Notes under the pieces: model-generated | What the model was told of the DNA's origin: nothing | Seen by the model: the letters and a program-made list of their open reading frames with translations, nothing else | The model's database searches: none | DNA from: Timema cristinae | Lineage: Eukaryota; Arthropoda; Insecta; Phasmatodea; Timematidae | NCBI GenBank assembly: GCA_039000515.1 | Contig: JBCFYV010000012.1 | Span: forward strand, 42,348,355-42,412,354 | DNA length: 64,000 nucleotides | Direction: 5' to 3' | Part shown: in pieces, positions 1 to 12,121 of the stretch | Layout of the letters: every line of letters begins with the position of its first letter | Numbering within the stretch: position 1 is the first letter of the stretch | Translations under genes and position numbers: made by a program

Positions 1-59
1 GTGATTAGCCTAGCACAGAGTATTTGTAGCCTTCTAAAAGTAGTGCCTGTAGTGACTGT

Positions 60-878
60 ACTGAATCCTACAAACAAGTTAGTGAATCTGAACTTATTTA
101 TGACATTGATGTTCTTGAGAATCTGATGAAAACCATCTTTTTAGTGTGTAGAAGATGTGGTGGTGAGCTAACTTATAAAGTTTTGAAAATATGTGATCTT
201 GATACTAATATGGTTATTGAGTTGTAATTTTTATACCCAAAAAATGTTATAGTCTATAAATCCTTATGAAACATCAATGGTAATTTAAAAGCTATGAATC
301 AATACGTTTGGGTGGGATATTTTCACTCATGTTCTACAAATGGAGGCCAAAAGCACTACCTGTGTTCTTAAGGTACACTTAGCTGGTAAAATATTAGGAT
401 GTGGCTGTGGCTAAACTGCCATACGACACATTTTCACCAACGAAAAGTTATAATGCTAAACAAACTCAGTAATTTAGGATTTAATGAATCCTTAACCACT
501 AAGGAAATTACTAATACATGGCAGAAGCCAAAATCTGCTCGAGTCGGTCAAAAATGGTGTTTAGGCTCATATTTCACAAAAGATTTTTGTTTCCCTATAA
601 ACTCTCAGATTTTGAGCCTACACTAATTATTTATTCACCTTCAACAGGGGAAATATAGTTACAATTTGGTTTTGAAAAAGTTGGGGACGGCTGTTGGGAA
701 AAATTGTTCTGAAGTGCTGCAAAAATTGGACATGGTGTGGATTCAAAAAGTATAAAAACCGATCAAATTATAAGAAAAAATGTGCAGAAAATCAAGGAAA
801 ATACCCAAAAGAAAGCTAGAGGAATTATATGAAGAAGAAGAAGAAGAAAGCCCATCATACACAGCTGGACACTATTAA
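60..878 (+). pseudogene. MULE-like transposase relic
   Basis: This is a decayed transposase of a type abundant in arthropod genomes, which I read as Mutator-like. Around 81-228 one frame reads a helical stretch (YDIDVLENL), then a CRRCGGELTYK zinc-ribbon-like motif, the usual start of the family's core. A second frame around 270-350 reads NINGNLKAMNQYVW, matching the IN-x-x-VYAMR region in such proteins. A fragment NTWQK near 520 resembles the GTWQKRG block. The region ends with a basic stretch, an acidic run and SPSYTAGHY before a TAA at 876-878, like the family C terminus. Stops and frame changes separate the pieces, and the middle is shorter than in intact proteins, so it is dead and internally deleted. 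The family call rests on remembered motif patterns and needs a protein search. Confidence 0.45.
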
Positions 879-1916
879 ATAAACCGATTGGTTAATAATT
901 TTTTTATTTCAATTTCAATTGGATTTTCCAGAAAGTTATGTTATTTTCATGCTTTGGTACATTTTTCTCAGCAACCAATAGAGAAATGAGCTGAAAGTTT
1001 TGCCACTATCTTTCGAGTTGAAACACATTTTATAACAAGCTGTTAAAAAATATTACTTGGTCTGGCTTTTAAATCGATGTTCACAAATCGTTTTCAGATA
1101 TTTTTTTTAATGAAACACAAAATTTATATAATATAATTAAAATATATATATATATTTATATATATTTTGGCCTTGTATTATAATTATGTGTATCTATATG
1201 TTAGAATATTTAGCTATAATTTCACCCCAATATATTTATTAGTCGCTAAGAAAAAAGTACATAGATTTGGCTAATTTAAATGAGGAGGATGGACCTTTCT
1301 AATTTCCCACAGAAAAAATACTTTTCACATAAATCGTACCAGCAACGGCGATAACAGAATATTTGTGTCTTAGCTTTTTCAATACATTTTGTCAATGCTG
1401 ACAACACATTTATTTAATTTATTTTATGTGATTTTAACTTTCATTCGTTTCACTATTACGTTACAAATAACTAGACCAATCTGAACAAGTGACGTTAAGA
1501 GGCTTACAGACTACGTAGATGACGGGAAAACCACCACCTATCCTTGTCCACTACCATTATCCAATCCCCATCACTTATAGTTCTATCCATTGCAAGAGTG
1601 ACGACTAAGACAATTCGACCATTCAATCATTAATTCAAATAAAATAATACATAACAATTGTGAAAATTATACATAATTGTAAATGTTTCCTTGTATGTGT
1701 GCTGTTTTGGCAAATCACCCTTTTTTAATCACAAATGAAAAATTAATAAATGACCAAATAATTGAATATTTTAAATTTGATTAAAATACATATGTTTTAT
1801 ACACTAAAGTTATTAATTAATTAATTAATTATTAATTAATCTGCACTATCTTGATATTTTAGGGAACCCTTGGAGCTTTCTTGCTCCATAAATTTATACA
1901 TGTCCTGATACTTGCT
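879..1916. other. AT-rich DNA, nothing assigned
   Basis: No coding stretch or repeat end is visible. It holds a short (AT)n run near 1139-1165 and a TTAATTAA-type simple repeat near 1810-1842. Confidence 0.6.
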
Positions 1917-3120
1917 TACCATATGGCACTAGGAACTCGAAACCTCATTGCCACATTTACAAAAGTACGCCACCTATCCCTAGCTTCAGCTTATTCAAAT
2001 CAGTCTAACTCATTACGCCCTATCTATATATCTTGATATAGCTATATATACACTCCACCTCATTACTTTCTCCCTGTCTTTGCGAAATTTTTAGTCTGTC
2101 CACCTCATTACACTTTCCTTAACTTTAGGCAGTTCTAACCAATCCACCACATTATAATCCACCCATCTTTCGAGATAATTCTATCAAGTCCACTTCACTA
2201 TATATTATCTCTATCTTGAGACGGCTCTATTCAGTCTTTCTCATTACACCCTACCCCTATCTTCAGTTGGCTATATTCAGTCCACCTCATTACACCCTGC
2301 CCCTATCTTGATCTAGCTATATTCAGTTTCGCTCATTACACCCTGACCCAATCATGAGCTAGTTCTATTCAGTCTATCTCAACACACCCTGCCCCTATCT
2401 TGATCTAGCTATATTCAGTTTCGCTCATTACACCCTGACCCAATCATGAGCTAGTTCTATTCAGTCTATCTCAACACACCCTGCCCCTATCTTGATCTAG
2501 CTATATTCAGTTTCGCTCATACACCCTGACCCAATCATGAGCTAGTTCTATTCAGTCTATCTCAACACACCCTGCCCCTATCTTGAGCTAGCTATATTCA
2601 GTTTCGCTCATTACACCCTGACCCAATCATGAGCTAGTTATATTCAGTCTATCTCAACACACCCTGCCCCTATCTTGAGATAGTTATATTGAGTCTCTCT
2701 CATTAACCCTGCCCCTATCTTGAATTAGTTCTAATTAGTCTTTCTCATTACACCCTGCCCCTATCTTGAGCTAGTTCTATTTAGTCTTTCTCATGACACT
2801 CTGCCCTTATCTTGTGCTAGTTTTTTTCAGTCCACCTTATTGGATCCTGCCCTTATATTGATCTGGTTCTATTACAGCCTACCCCAATTTTGATCTAGTT
2901 CTATTCAGTCTACCTCATTGCAAGCTGCCCCTACTTTAAGCTAGTTCTATTAAGTCTCTCTCACTACACCGTGCCCATATCTTCAGCTAGTCATCTCAAG
3001 TTCCCCTTATTACACCCTATCCCTTTCAGGTCAATTCTAATGTTATCCTCCCATCTTCATCTAGGACTTCTCACTGGTCTCCTCTAGTTATATTTTCTGG
3101 TCACTACCTTGAATGTAATT
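1917..3120 (+). repeat. Dispersed repeat with expanded 46-bp minisatellite
   Basis: A left flank (ATGGCACTAGGAACTCG, then GCCACATTTACAAAAGTACGC), a central block of 46-bp units, and a right flank (TAATGTTATCCTCCCATCTTC) are all shared with 35673-35830 and 42815-43035. Those copies have only about one central unit. Here about 21 units fill roughly 2040-3020. Each has a CATTACACCCTG / CTATCTTGA / CTAGTTCTATTCAGT core. The best-preserved part alternates two unit types as a 92-bp dimer (about 2300-2680). The flanking homology shows the satellite grew inside a mobile or dispersed repeat. The family is not recognised. Confidence 0.75.
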
Positions 3121-4437
3121 TTAGCTTCTTCCATTTGCGCTGCACGTCAATTCTGTTAGTGAAATTGAATTAAATAAAGAGTAAAAGGAAACCTGGACGC
3201 AGAAAACCAAATTGGCTTCTCTAACTTAGAACAACAACTCTCCACAGCCATTACGAGTATTGAACCCAATATAATAAACTAATGAAAAGAAGCCCTCAAT
3301 AAAGAATAATCAAAGTGGTTTGCTGAAAGAACACTGCAGCACAAAACAAATATCCTTGACTCAATTTCCTTTTTACCTACTGGGTTGTTATTTTTCTCTT
3401 AATTTAATAATTTGTTTTTACCTTAATGTCTATAAATGAGTGAGATTTAACTAAAATAATTCTTTATTGAAAAAAGTAAATTTTCACTATTTATTAATAT
3501 AGTCAATAAACCATTAATTTTTATGTTTTTAAGTTAATAATCGCAATGTACCAAGGTTTGAAAGATAACTTTATAAATACCATATTTGACCATATTCTTT
3601 TCGTTTTTGCTTTTTTAGGAGAGCACAGATAAGCATATATATACAAACAAGGATTGACTTACCAATACATAAAATTATAATGTATACTAATAGAGAATAT
3701 AAATTCAAACACACAACTACTGTGAAAATGGCAAGCTCATAGCTAAACCAAGGATCCTGAGATATATCTCCATATAATAGTATCATTTGTCGACTCATGT
3801 TTGGCTGGTGATGAGGTCAGGTTTCGAATCCCAGATGAATGCTTAAGAGTAATTTTTCATTTAATGTCTTACATGCTCCCTTCACGCAAATACAATACTC
3901 TACATCTTGATTTAGAGTTCCCCAAACATCGATCACAAACTATAGCTCCTGGTGGAATATTTGTCAACTAACGAGGGAAATATTTTTTTTTTCTCGAAAG
4001 CAATTTACATAATATTATTGGAATCTGATATCTGGTGGCATGCACACTGATATCAGTGGATGCGCATGCATTTTGTCACCGTCATCCAGTGTTTCGAGTC
4101 AATGATTTATTATATGGTTATTTTAAAGCGGTTGTTTTTATTTAATTGAGTTATAGTAGATGAAAATAAACAACAAAGAATATCACTTCTATTCTGAATG
4201 TTAAGAGGAGTAATTATTCAAGAAATTTAAGTAAAATGTGTTTTAATGTTGTTCAACGCAAGTAAAGCTGTTGCTAATAAAGCTAATATTGAATGACATA
4301 GAAAAATAAATGATTCAGGAATATAAAAATTTTCCCTCCAAATACATATTTGAAAGCTATTGAAAATGAGACAATTCAAAAACTAGTTAAGAGGACAGCA
4401 AGGAATATGTATACAAATAAAACTACCACTCACATCT
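3121..4437. other. AT-rich DNA with possible SINE relic
   Basis: Mostly unassigned. Around 3795-3850 a GGTTTCGAATCCCAG string resembles the B box and T-arm of a tRNA-derived SINE, but no other SINE part is clear. Confidence 0.4.
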
Positions 4438-6905
4438 ATTAGCGCTTATCTCGTTACAGGTACATATAAGTCTTCCAATCTCGTAAATTACCTTTTATAT
4501 CGTTACGGGTGCATATGTCTGCCACTCTCGTATATTACCGCTTATCTCGTTACGGGTGCATATGTCTGCCACTCTCGTATATTACTGATTATCTCGTTAC
4601 GGGTGCATATGTCTGCCACTCTCGTATACTACCGCTTATCTCGTTACAGGTACATATAAGTCTTCCAATCTCGTAAATTACCTTTTATATCGTTACGGGT
4701 GCATATGTCCGCCACTCTTATATACTACCGCTTATCTCGTTACGGGTGCATATGTCTGCCACTCTCGTATATTACCGCTTATCTCGTTACGGGTGCATAT
4801 GTCTGCCACTCTCGTATATTACTGATTATCTCGTTACGGGTGCATATGTCCGCCACTCTCATATACTAGCGCTTATCTCGTTACGGGTGCATATGTCTGC
4901 CACTCTCGTATATTACCGCTTATCTCGTTACGGGTGCATATGTCTGCCACTCTCGTATATTACCGCTTATCTCGTTACGGGTGCATATGTCTGCCACTCT
5001 CGTATATTACTGATTATCTCGTTACGGGTGCATATGTCCGCCACTCTCATATACTACCGCTTATCTCGTTACGGGTGCATATGTCTGCCACTCTCGTATA
5101 TTACCGCTTATCTCGTTACGGGTGCATATGTCTGCCACTCTCGTATATTACTGATTATCTCGTTACGGGTGCATATGTCCGCCACTCTCATATACTACCG
5201 CTTATCTCGTTACGGGTGCATATGTCTGCCACTCTCGTATATTACCGCTTATCTCGTTACGGGTGCATATGTCTGCCACTCTCGTATATTACCGCTTATC
5301 TCGTTACGGGTGCATATGTCTGCCACTCTCGTATATTACTGATTATCTCGTTACGGGTGCATATGTCCGCCACTCTCATATACTACCGCTTATCTCGTTA
5401 CGGGTGCATATGTCTGCCACTCTCGTATATTACCGCTTATCTCGTTACGGGTGCATATGTCTGCCACTCTCGTATACTACCACTTATCTCGTTACGGGTG
5501 CATATGTCTGCCACTCTCGTATACTACCGCTTATCTCGTTACGGGTGCATATGTCTGCCACTCTCGTATATTACTGATTATCTCGTTACGGGTGCATATG
5601 TCTGCTACTCTCGTATATTACCGCTTATCTCGTTACGGGTGCATATTTCTGCCACTCTCGTATATTACTAATTATCTCGTTACGGGTGCATATGTCTGCC
5701 ACTCTCGTATATTACCGCTTATCTCGTTACGGTGCATATGTCTGCCACTCTCGTATACTACCGCTTATCTCGTTACGGGTGCATATGTCTGCCACTCTCG
5801 TATATTACTGATTATCTCGTTACGGGTGCATATGTCTGCCACTCTCGTATATTACTGATTATCTCGTTACGGGTGCATATGTCTGCCACTCTCGTTTATT
5901 ACTGATTATCTCGTTACGGGTGCATATGTCTGCCACTCTCGTATATTACCGCTTATCTCGTTACGGGTGCATATGTCTGCCACTCTCGTATATTACCGTT
6001 TATCTCGTTATGAGTGCATATGTCTGCCACTCTCGTATATTACCGCTTATCTCGTTACGGGTGCATATGTCTGCCACTCTCGTATATTACCGCTTATCTC
6101 GTTACGGGTGCATATGTCTGCCACTCTCGTATATTACTGATTATCTCGTTACGGGTGCATATGTCTGCCACTCTCGTATATTACTGATTATCTCGTTACG
6201 GGTGCATATGTCCGCCACTCTCATATATTACCGCTTATCTCGTTACGGGTGCATATGTCTGCCACTCTCGTATATTACCGCTTATCTCGTTACGGGTGCA
6301 TATGTCTGCCACTCTCGTATATTACTGATTATCTCGTTACGGGTGCATATGTCTGCCACTCTCGTATATTACCGCTTATCTCGTTACTGGTGCATATGTC
6401 TGCCACTCTCGTATACTACCGCTTATCTCGTTACGGGTGCATATGTCTGCCACTCTCGTATATTACCGCTTATCTCGTTACGGGTGCATATGTATGCCAC
6501 TCTCGTATATTACTGATTATCTCGTTACGGGTGCATATGTCTGCCACTCTCGTATATTACTGATTATCTCGTTACGGGTGCATATGTCTGCCACTCTCGT
6601 ATATTACCGCTTATCTCGTTACGGGTGCATATGTCTGCCACTCTCGTATATTACCGCTTATCTCGTTACGGGTGCATATGTCTGCCACTCTCGTATACTA
6701 CCGCTTATCTCGTTACGGGTGCATATGTCTGCCACTCTCGTATATTACCGCTTATATCGTTACGGGTGCATATGTCTGCCACTCTCGTATATTACAGATT
6801 ATCTCGTTACGGGTGCATATGTCTGTCACTCTCGTATATTACTGATAATCTCGTTACGGGTGCATATGTCTGCCACTCTCGTAATTTACCGCTTATCTCG
6901 TTACG
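4438..6905. repeat. 47-bp satellite array, about 52 units
   Basis: The unit reads CTCGTTACGGGTGCATATGT, then CTGCCACTCTCGTATATTACC and GCTTAT, repeated head to tail with no spacers. Main variants are A (ATTACCGCTTAT), B (ATTACTGATTAT), C (CCGCCACTCTCATATACTACC) and D (ACTACCGCTTAT). From about 4746 to 5440 they follow ABC and AABC order, giving higher-order periods of 141 and 188 bp. A 49-bp divergent unit (ACAGGTACATATAAGTC) occurs at about 4443 and 4633. Because 47 leaves remainder 2 on division by 3, three units make 47 codons and several long frames stay open by chance. These are not genes. Confidence 0.97.
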
Positions 6906-7135
6906 AATGCAGACAAAACTCTCACTATTTTATCTTATTACGTATACAGGTAAATATGACACTCTCGTATCTTTCCATGTATCTCAATTAATGAACAAAT
7001 AAGGCTCTCCCTCTCGCATCTTACCGCGCATGTAATAACGGATACCAAACAATACAACTTTAACTATCGTATCTAAAGACGTACATTAAGCGTATAATGT
7101 TAAAATTGTCTTTCTCGTATCTTACTATGTATCTC
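6906..7135. repeat. Decayed edge of the 47-bp array
   Basis: Degenerate satellite units continue here. Strings such as CACTCTCGTATCTT, CCCTCTCGCATCTTACCG and TTTCTCGTATCTTAC recur at roughly unit spacing but with many changes, as expected at the edge of an array. Confidence 0.6.
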
Positions 7136-7464
7136 AGATCATAGCTAAAAAAAATCTTATAGAGATAGCTACATTTTAAAAACAAACCCCTTCATTTTGC
7201 TAACAGGTGTGATAAAAATGTTTCTCCACAGGTTATAATAATAGAATATTCACGATAAGAACTTTTTTTTGTTTTAAGTAGATCTAAAAGTAATTTTTAG
7301 TTGCGTAGTAAACGAGTTTGGTGAACTCTGCTCCAGAATGTATCGTTCTCACATATAACCCATTCGTGTGATTAAATATGTACAGACTATGCATGTAGTA
7401 AGAAGTTAGGCGTAAATAAAAGTTCATTTTTAGTAACGCAACACTTTTTTCTTCTTTTTTTATT

Positions 7465-7865
7465 TCACAGCAATCACGACCATTAGTTGGCCTCACGATT
7501 CACCAGCATGTTTCTTTACTTAGTGCAGCTTCTATCCAATCTCCTTGCACCCCCAGAGCTGCAGCGTCTCTATCAACATTGTCTTTCATTTGCATTCAGA
7601 GTATTCACCTTTTTACTCCGTTGAGAGAAAAGTTGGTGTGGTAGTTAGCCTAAAGTATTAAAACGTATCCATCTCATTTTTAGAGGATTAAGGGATACTG
7701 TATGATTGACACAACTCTTCATTCTCCTTGACCTTTTAGATCCTTTCCTCTTCTACTGCCATTTATGGCCACATTTCTTTTGAAATGCTATCAACATATC
7801 ACGATCCCTTTTTTCCGTCTACAAGGTCTCCGATGCATATGGAACAATAGAAAATATTAGAGAAT
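7465..7865 (-). pseudogene. LINE reverse-transcriptase C-terminal relic
   Basis: Read on the minus strand, broken frames match the C-terminal part of RTE/CR1-like LINE proteins. First comes VPYASETL*TEKRDRDMLIAF, resembling the YGSETWTL-x-RIDAFE block after the RT domain. Then, near the 3' end, comes NVDRDAAALGVQGDWIEAAL with a following CW, resembling the W-x-D-x2-x2-D-LG...A-x-DRxxWR ending. Several stops and frame changes lie between them. Upstream RT core motifs are absent, as expected for a 5'-truncated insertion. The exact clade cannot be decided. Confidence 0.55.
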
Positions 7866-8321
7866 TATAAATTTGCATCTTCACATATATAGTACTACAA
7901 TTATATATAAAATAATATATTTAAGATCTTAATTATATAATTTATATATGTATAAAATAGAAAATACATTTTTAAATTAGAATATAAACGTTAGTTATGA
8001 ATACACTTATTAATATATGAGCAGAAACACCCGATTTTGTCCACGGTAAACACTTAATGCATTACTTGACTACACCTAGCAAAGCTTTTCTTTGCTTCAA
8101 ACAGAGAGAAAAAAAAAACTCGCCAATGTTTTCTTACAAACCAATTTTTAATAAATTTAATAAAATCTAATTAAAAATTCTAGATTCAAGATGCATATGT
8201 TTGTGCACAGGGGCAACTAATTTTAAAATTTCAGACCTCTGTGTGTGGTAGATATCGCGCAATGCTCATGAGAGACAGACAGACAGACAGAGACAATCCC
8301 TTCATTTTATTTATATAGATA
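7866..8321. other. AT-rich DNA with (GACA)n
   Basis: Unassigned except for a short GACAGACAGACAGACAGAGACA microsatellite near 8273-8293. Confidence 0.6.
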
Positions 8322-8919
8322 CAGATGTGTACCGTAATATGTGGGACCCATTTCATCGGTGGAGATTAAAAGCAAAAATAATGAAAATAGTTCATAAACA
8401 CGTGTGTCTCATTTAAACTTGTTCCCGTGCTATATTCATGTTTGTACTCCAATAATGTGGAGCTTTTTAGCAACATAGGAAGTGCTCGAAATGTCCATCT
8501 ATAGCCTGAATGTAGGTCTGCAGTTGTTAAGTCGTAGAATGCTGCATTCTTTCAAAAATACCTGGTGTAAATAAGATTAATTGGAAGCCTTCTTTTATAC
8601 GTTGAAGAAACATTTCAATGTTGGCAATGAGTGTTGAATAAACGATTAATTTCAAAGGATCTCAAAAATAAAAATCCTTTAAAGTCCATCCAAGTAAGTT
8701 CTGCTCGATCCATTAATATGTTAGGATATCGTTCGTTAAAAAAAATTGTCTACCGAGCACAAATGGGGTGGTATGGTATACCAACAATTTAAAGGAATTA
8801 TTTGACTGTAATTCCGAAACAAGATCATTTGGGACACATGTTTATATAAACTTTTTTAAATTGTTTTTTTGTCACCTGTACACCGTTGAAGTGGAGCCCA
8901 CATGTTACGGTACACTCTG
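8322..8919 (-). mobile_element. Tc1/mariner-like MITE with transposase remnant
   Basis: Terminal inverted repeats are visible: CAGATGTGTACCGTAATATG on the left, and CAGAGTGTACCGTAACATG when the right end is reverse-complemented. Similarity continues through GTGGG and the following 15-20 bases. A TA lies immediately outside each end (8320-8321 and 8920-8921), the target-site duplication expected for this superfamily. On the minus strand, about 8455-8620 still reads FTPGIFERMQHSTT, a stop, then QTYIQAIDGHFEHF. This matches the C terminus of Tc1/mariner-like transposases (TPxxFERV...GHFEHLL). The element is an internally deleted derivative. Confidence 0.8.
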
Positions 8920-9078
8920 TATAGGTTCGCATTTTTAGATTTTAAAATATTATTCTTTTTAATTGTGAGTTTATAATTGGTAATACTATTTGTGATAGTT
9001 ATAAACATTTATAAATATTATCAGTAGTAATCACGTTAGTTAATCCCCGGTTTTTAATAGTGGGTTAATTATTATGAA

Positions 9079-9362
9079 CCTGTAGTTGAGCTGGTGGTCA
9101 AGGAGTAAGGTGCCAAACTTCTGTGTTGGGGGTCCGGAGTTCCATCCTCGGTCTCGGCACAGATTTATTTGATTACCAAAACCTTCCTTCCCCTCTAACA
9201 AGTTGTATATTAATCACAACTTGTGAGTGTGAGGAATGCCAGGCCTCCACCGTGGTTCGGATTCCACGTTAAACTGTAGATCCTCCATTTCATCTCAAAA
9301 TCACCCTACTATTACACATTAGCGTAAGTGAGTAGAACCCGAACTCGGTAATAATAATAATT
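9079..9362 (+). mobile_element. tRNA-derived SINE, family A
   Basis: The head has a tRNA-like A box (GGTGGTCAAGGAGTAAGG) and B-box region (GGAGTTCCATCCTCGG). The body contains CTCCACCGTGGTTCGGATTC, shared with the copies at 12239, 13663 and 18576. It ends with a damaged tail module and (TAA)n. The sequence ATTATTATGAA at 9068-9078 recurs at 9363-9373 and may be the target-site duplication, though it is low complexity. Confidence 0.85.
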
Positions 9363-9483
9363 ATTATTATGAAAATAATTTAACTATTTTCCTTAAAATA
9401 CTTGAAATAATACATTTAAGATTTTGTAGTCTCAACGCGCTCACTTTGCTGTTCAAATGTAGAGAGAGACTATTGCGAATTTC

Positions 9484-10170
9484 TCTCGCAAAGCCGCATT
9501 GCACGCAACAGGTTGCAGCACTGCTTTCTCATATCATTCTGCATCGCTGCAAGATGATACCTAAATGATCAGTGCGCGTATCAGAAAGCTGGCATCGCAA
9601 TATCAAACTCGTTTGATATTTTATGATCGGACGACTGCTTTCAAGGCCATTTAATTAGCTTTCTATGCTTCAAACTTCCGGAATGTTGTATCACGCGTGC
9701 GCGAACTTGGTTGAGAAAAAGGTTGTAGTGGGTAGCTATTTTCTAACAATTTTTCTTCTTGTGTAGATATTGTTCAAAGTCGTGGTTTATATTTTCTAGT
9801 GTGTGGTCTAGTATCTCGGGATACTATGACACACATTAGAAATTACAGCTGACAGTTTTTTGATTGAATTGTACCAAACAATTCCATGTTTATAGAAAGT
9901 TAAATATGATAAATACCTGGATCGTTTGAGCAAAGAGGAGGTTTTGGAGGAACTGGTAGCAAAATTCCGAGAGGTTGACAAATACACAACAAGAGGATCA
10001 GTAACCAAGAATATGAACTGTAATACGAATTTCCTGGAGGAAAGAACAATTAAATACCTAACCCTTCACTGAGCTGTAAGATAATCATTCGTCAAAGAGC
10101 CGGGTGTGTGTAATAGGTACGTCAGAAAGCAGCACTGCAAACTGCTACGTGTAATGTGGCCTAAAGGGCC
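9484..10170 (+). mobile_element. PIF/Harbinger-like MITE
   Basis: The left inverted repeat (GCCGCATTGCACGCAACAGG, TTGCAGCACTGCTTTCTCA) matches the reverse complement of the right end (GGCCACATTACACGTAGCAG, TTTGCAGTGCTGCTTTCTGA) over about 40 bases. The outer left end has diverged and I cannot fix the target-site duplication. The interior carries a MADF-like fragment, consistent with the second ORF of PIF/Harbinger elements. The superfamily call is inferred from that fragment and the TIR style. Confidence 0.6.
9902..10072 (+). pseudogene. MADF/Myb-like domain fragment in MITE
   Basis: An open frame reads VKYDKYLDRLSKEEVLEELV, then AKFREVDKYTTRGSVTKNMN, ending in TGA at 10070-10072. MADF domains have a helix ending in a pattern like A-x-x-x-L-x-x-K-F-x-E-x-D, then TR-x-x-V-x-K-K-x-N, where here KNMN replaces KKIN. 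PIF/Harbinger elements typically carry a MADF/Myb-like DNA-binding protein beside the transposase, and the fragment lies between the inverted repeats. It lacks the N-terminal tryptophan helix and the rest of the protein, so it is a remnant. Confidence 0.5.
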
Positions 10171-10288
10171 AGATTAATATTCACTTAGCAGGCAACCAAC
10201 CCTTGTGCTTGGTATCAAGCCGTACTTGAGATGCTCTAAATCTGACTATAAGACTCGGTTTATGAATGTGAGCCTTCATATAAAAATC

Positions 10289-10545
10289 TATATTTTTTAT
10301 CACCGTGTCAAACTACTTTTTCAGATTATACGCGTATATGATCATTACTCTAATGAAGTATAAATGAGGAAAGAAGAATTCTAGAGGTAATCTACCTGCA
10401 TATGCATGGATGGAGAGTGATAAACATTTAGGAAAAACTATCCTTACTATATCCGACTGGTATTTGAACCCTGATCTCCCCGTCATCAGCAGGCCAGTAA
10501 AACACGAGAGTGACACCTGAGACCATTCAGCCACTGATACATGTC
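10289..10545 (-). mobile_element. tRNA-derived SINE, family B
   Basis: On the minus strand the head reads GTGGCTGAATGGTCTCAGG (A box), then GACGGGGAGATCAGGGTTC (B box). The body has GTTTTTCCTAAATG and a CTCC-rich stretch. The 3' module is ACGCGTATAATCTGAAAAAG before an A-rich end. Layout and head match the copy at 21268. A 73-codon frame across it is incidental. Confidence 0.75.
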
Positions 10546-12121
10546 ATGAATAAATAATTTAACTCATAATAGTTATATGAAATTTGATAACGGCTCAATA
10601 ATTGAAAAGTCTTTGTGCTTAGAATAAAAATGATTTGTCAATCTAACAGCTTCATTTATATATATCTCATTATTCAAAATAAATATACAACTACCTGAGA
10701 GTAAAAATTTTGCTGTTGTACCAAACGACTTTTAATAATTGTGCTGCTTAGCAAACATTTAAAATTAAAACATAGATGCTGCAATAATTAAAAGAATAAA
10801 TATTTCAACTCTATAAATTATCGATATCCAATTTTTAACTTACATTTTTTTTTGTAGCTTGTTCAATTATTATAGTGGTAAGGGAGGCTAAATGGAGTTG
10901 TGGGGTATCCTGTTCTTTTCTAAAGGTAATAATTGTTATAAAATATGAGATGATATAATATGATATAAAAATAAGCACTTTATGCCTAGCATGACCACAA
11001 CTAAAGACTAAGGGCCATTTCATAGAGGGATTTAGTATTCCTCAAATGCGGCGCTACACTAAATGCAAAACGACACCGACTTAGGAGACTAATATACGAC
11101 CAATATGTTTCATATGCAACACAGGCCATTCCATTTGAATTTAAATATGTGTTGTCTGGTATTTATTATAGGAGCGGACTTGAGGCGTACTAAATCTAAC
11201 TATGAACATGATCCAAACGTAGAAAATAAATAATATTTATACCAGTACATCCTATCATTGTTAACGGGTTGTCCTAATTTAGGTTAAGGGAAAAATCCGT
11301 ATTGGTGGTCACGTGATTTGACTTAACATTAAACTCATCTAGTTAGATTTACCTGTGACGGATGATCAGGGCCATAGCTTGATCAGGGTTTACTAAATAC
11401 TGTATTTATAAATTACTGATCACTCTATATCCACGTAAATACAGGTATTTTTATTCTAGTTTAAACCTTTCTCATTAGTACACTCATTGGAGTAACGGTT
11501 AGTAAGAAGCAGTGAAATATAAAAGAGCATTTAAAATAAGATTGTTATAGTTCAATATAATTTTTATTATTATAATATACCAATTATACATGAATGTGTT
11601 TCATCTATTAGAGTTTAAAAATCAAAAGTTTAAGGTATGATAAACATTTTACTAAAATAATGGATTAGACCCACATCATTGGGAAAGTGATATTAGGTGT
11701 TAGTTAAATTTTGTCTGATTTATCAATAATTAGGAGCTCGAGTTCAAATACCAGTTAAATTTATTGAGGTATAGTTCTAAATTGCTTCCAACTCCCTCTT
11801 CAAACAGATTATGGTACATGCTTTGCTCTGGATACTAAATTCTTTATTCCCGAAATCATTTTATTAATAAAAGGATATATCATGTCGGTAGGAAAACGTG
11901 AAGCAGAGAAAAAATAATGATTAGCATAGATTTTGATTGATTCAAGTATTTAGTGAATTAATTAAAGAATAATATATTTCTGCGAGATTTATTCAGTTTT
12001 AAAATTTAGAACCAAATTTTGATTTTTTTTACCACCACGTCTTAATACAGGTGTTTAAGATTTATCTTCAACTTGTGATCCCATGTGACCATAATTCTAA
12101 ACATTTTAACAAACTTGTCTT
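10546..12121. other. AT-rich DNA with SINE-like relic
   Basis: Mostly unassigned. About 11715-11830 (AGGAGCTCGAGTTCAAATAC, then a CTCCCTCTTC stretch) may be a decayed family B SINE. A short block near 11173 (CTTGAGGCGTACTAAATCTA) resembles one near 10224, suggesting a small dispersed repeat. Confidence 0.35.

Noticed and set aside
4438..6905. CRISPR-like array
   Set aside because: Units join directly with no unique spacers, and the context is eukaryotic; it is a satellite.
4746..7002. Several 100-245-codon frames with repeats such as ISLRVHMSATLVYYRLSRYG
   Set aside because: They are translations of the 47-bp satellite; three units equal 47 codons and happen to lack stops. Overlapping frames all stay open.
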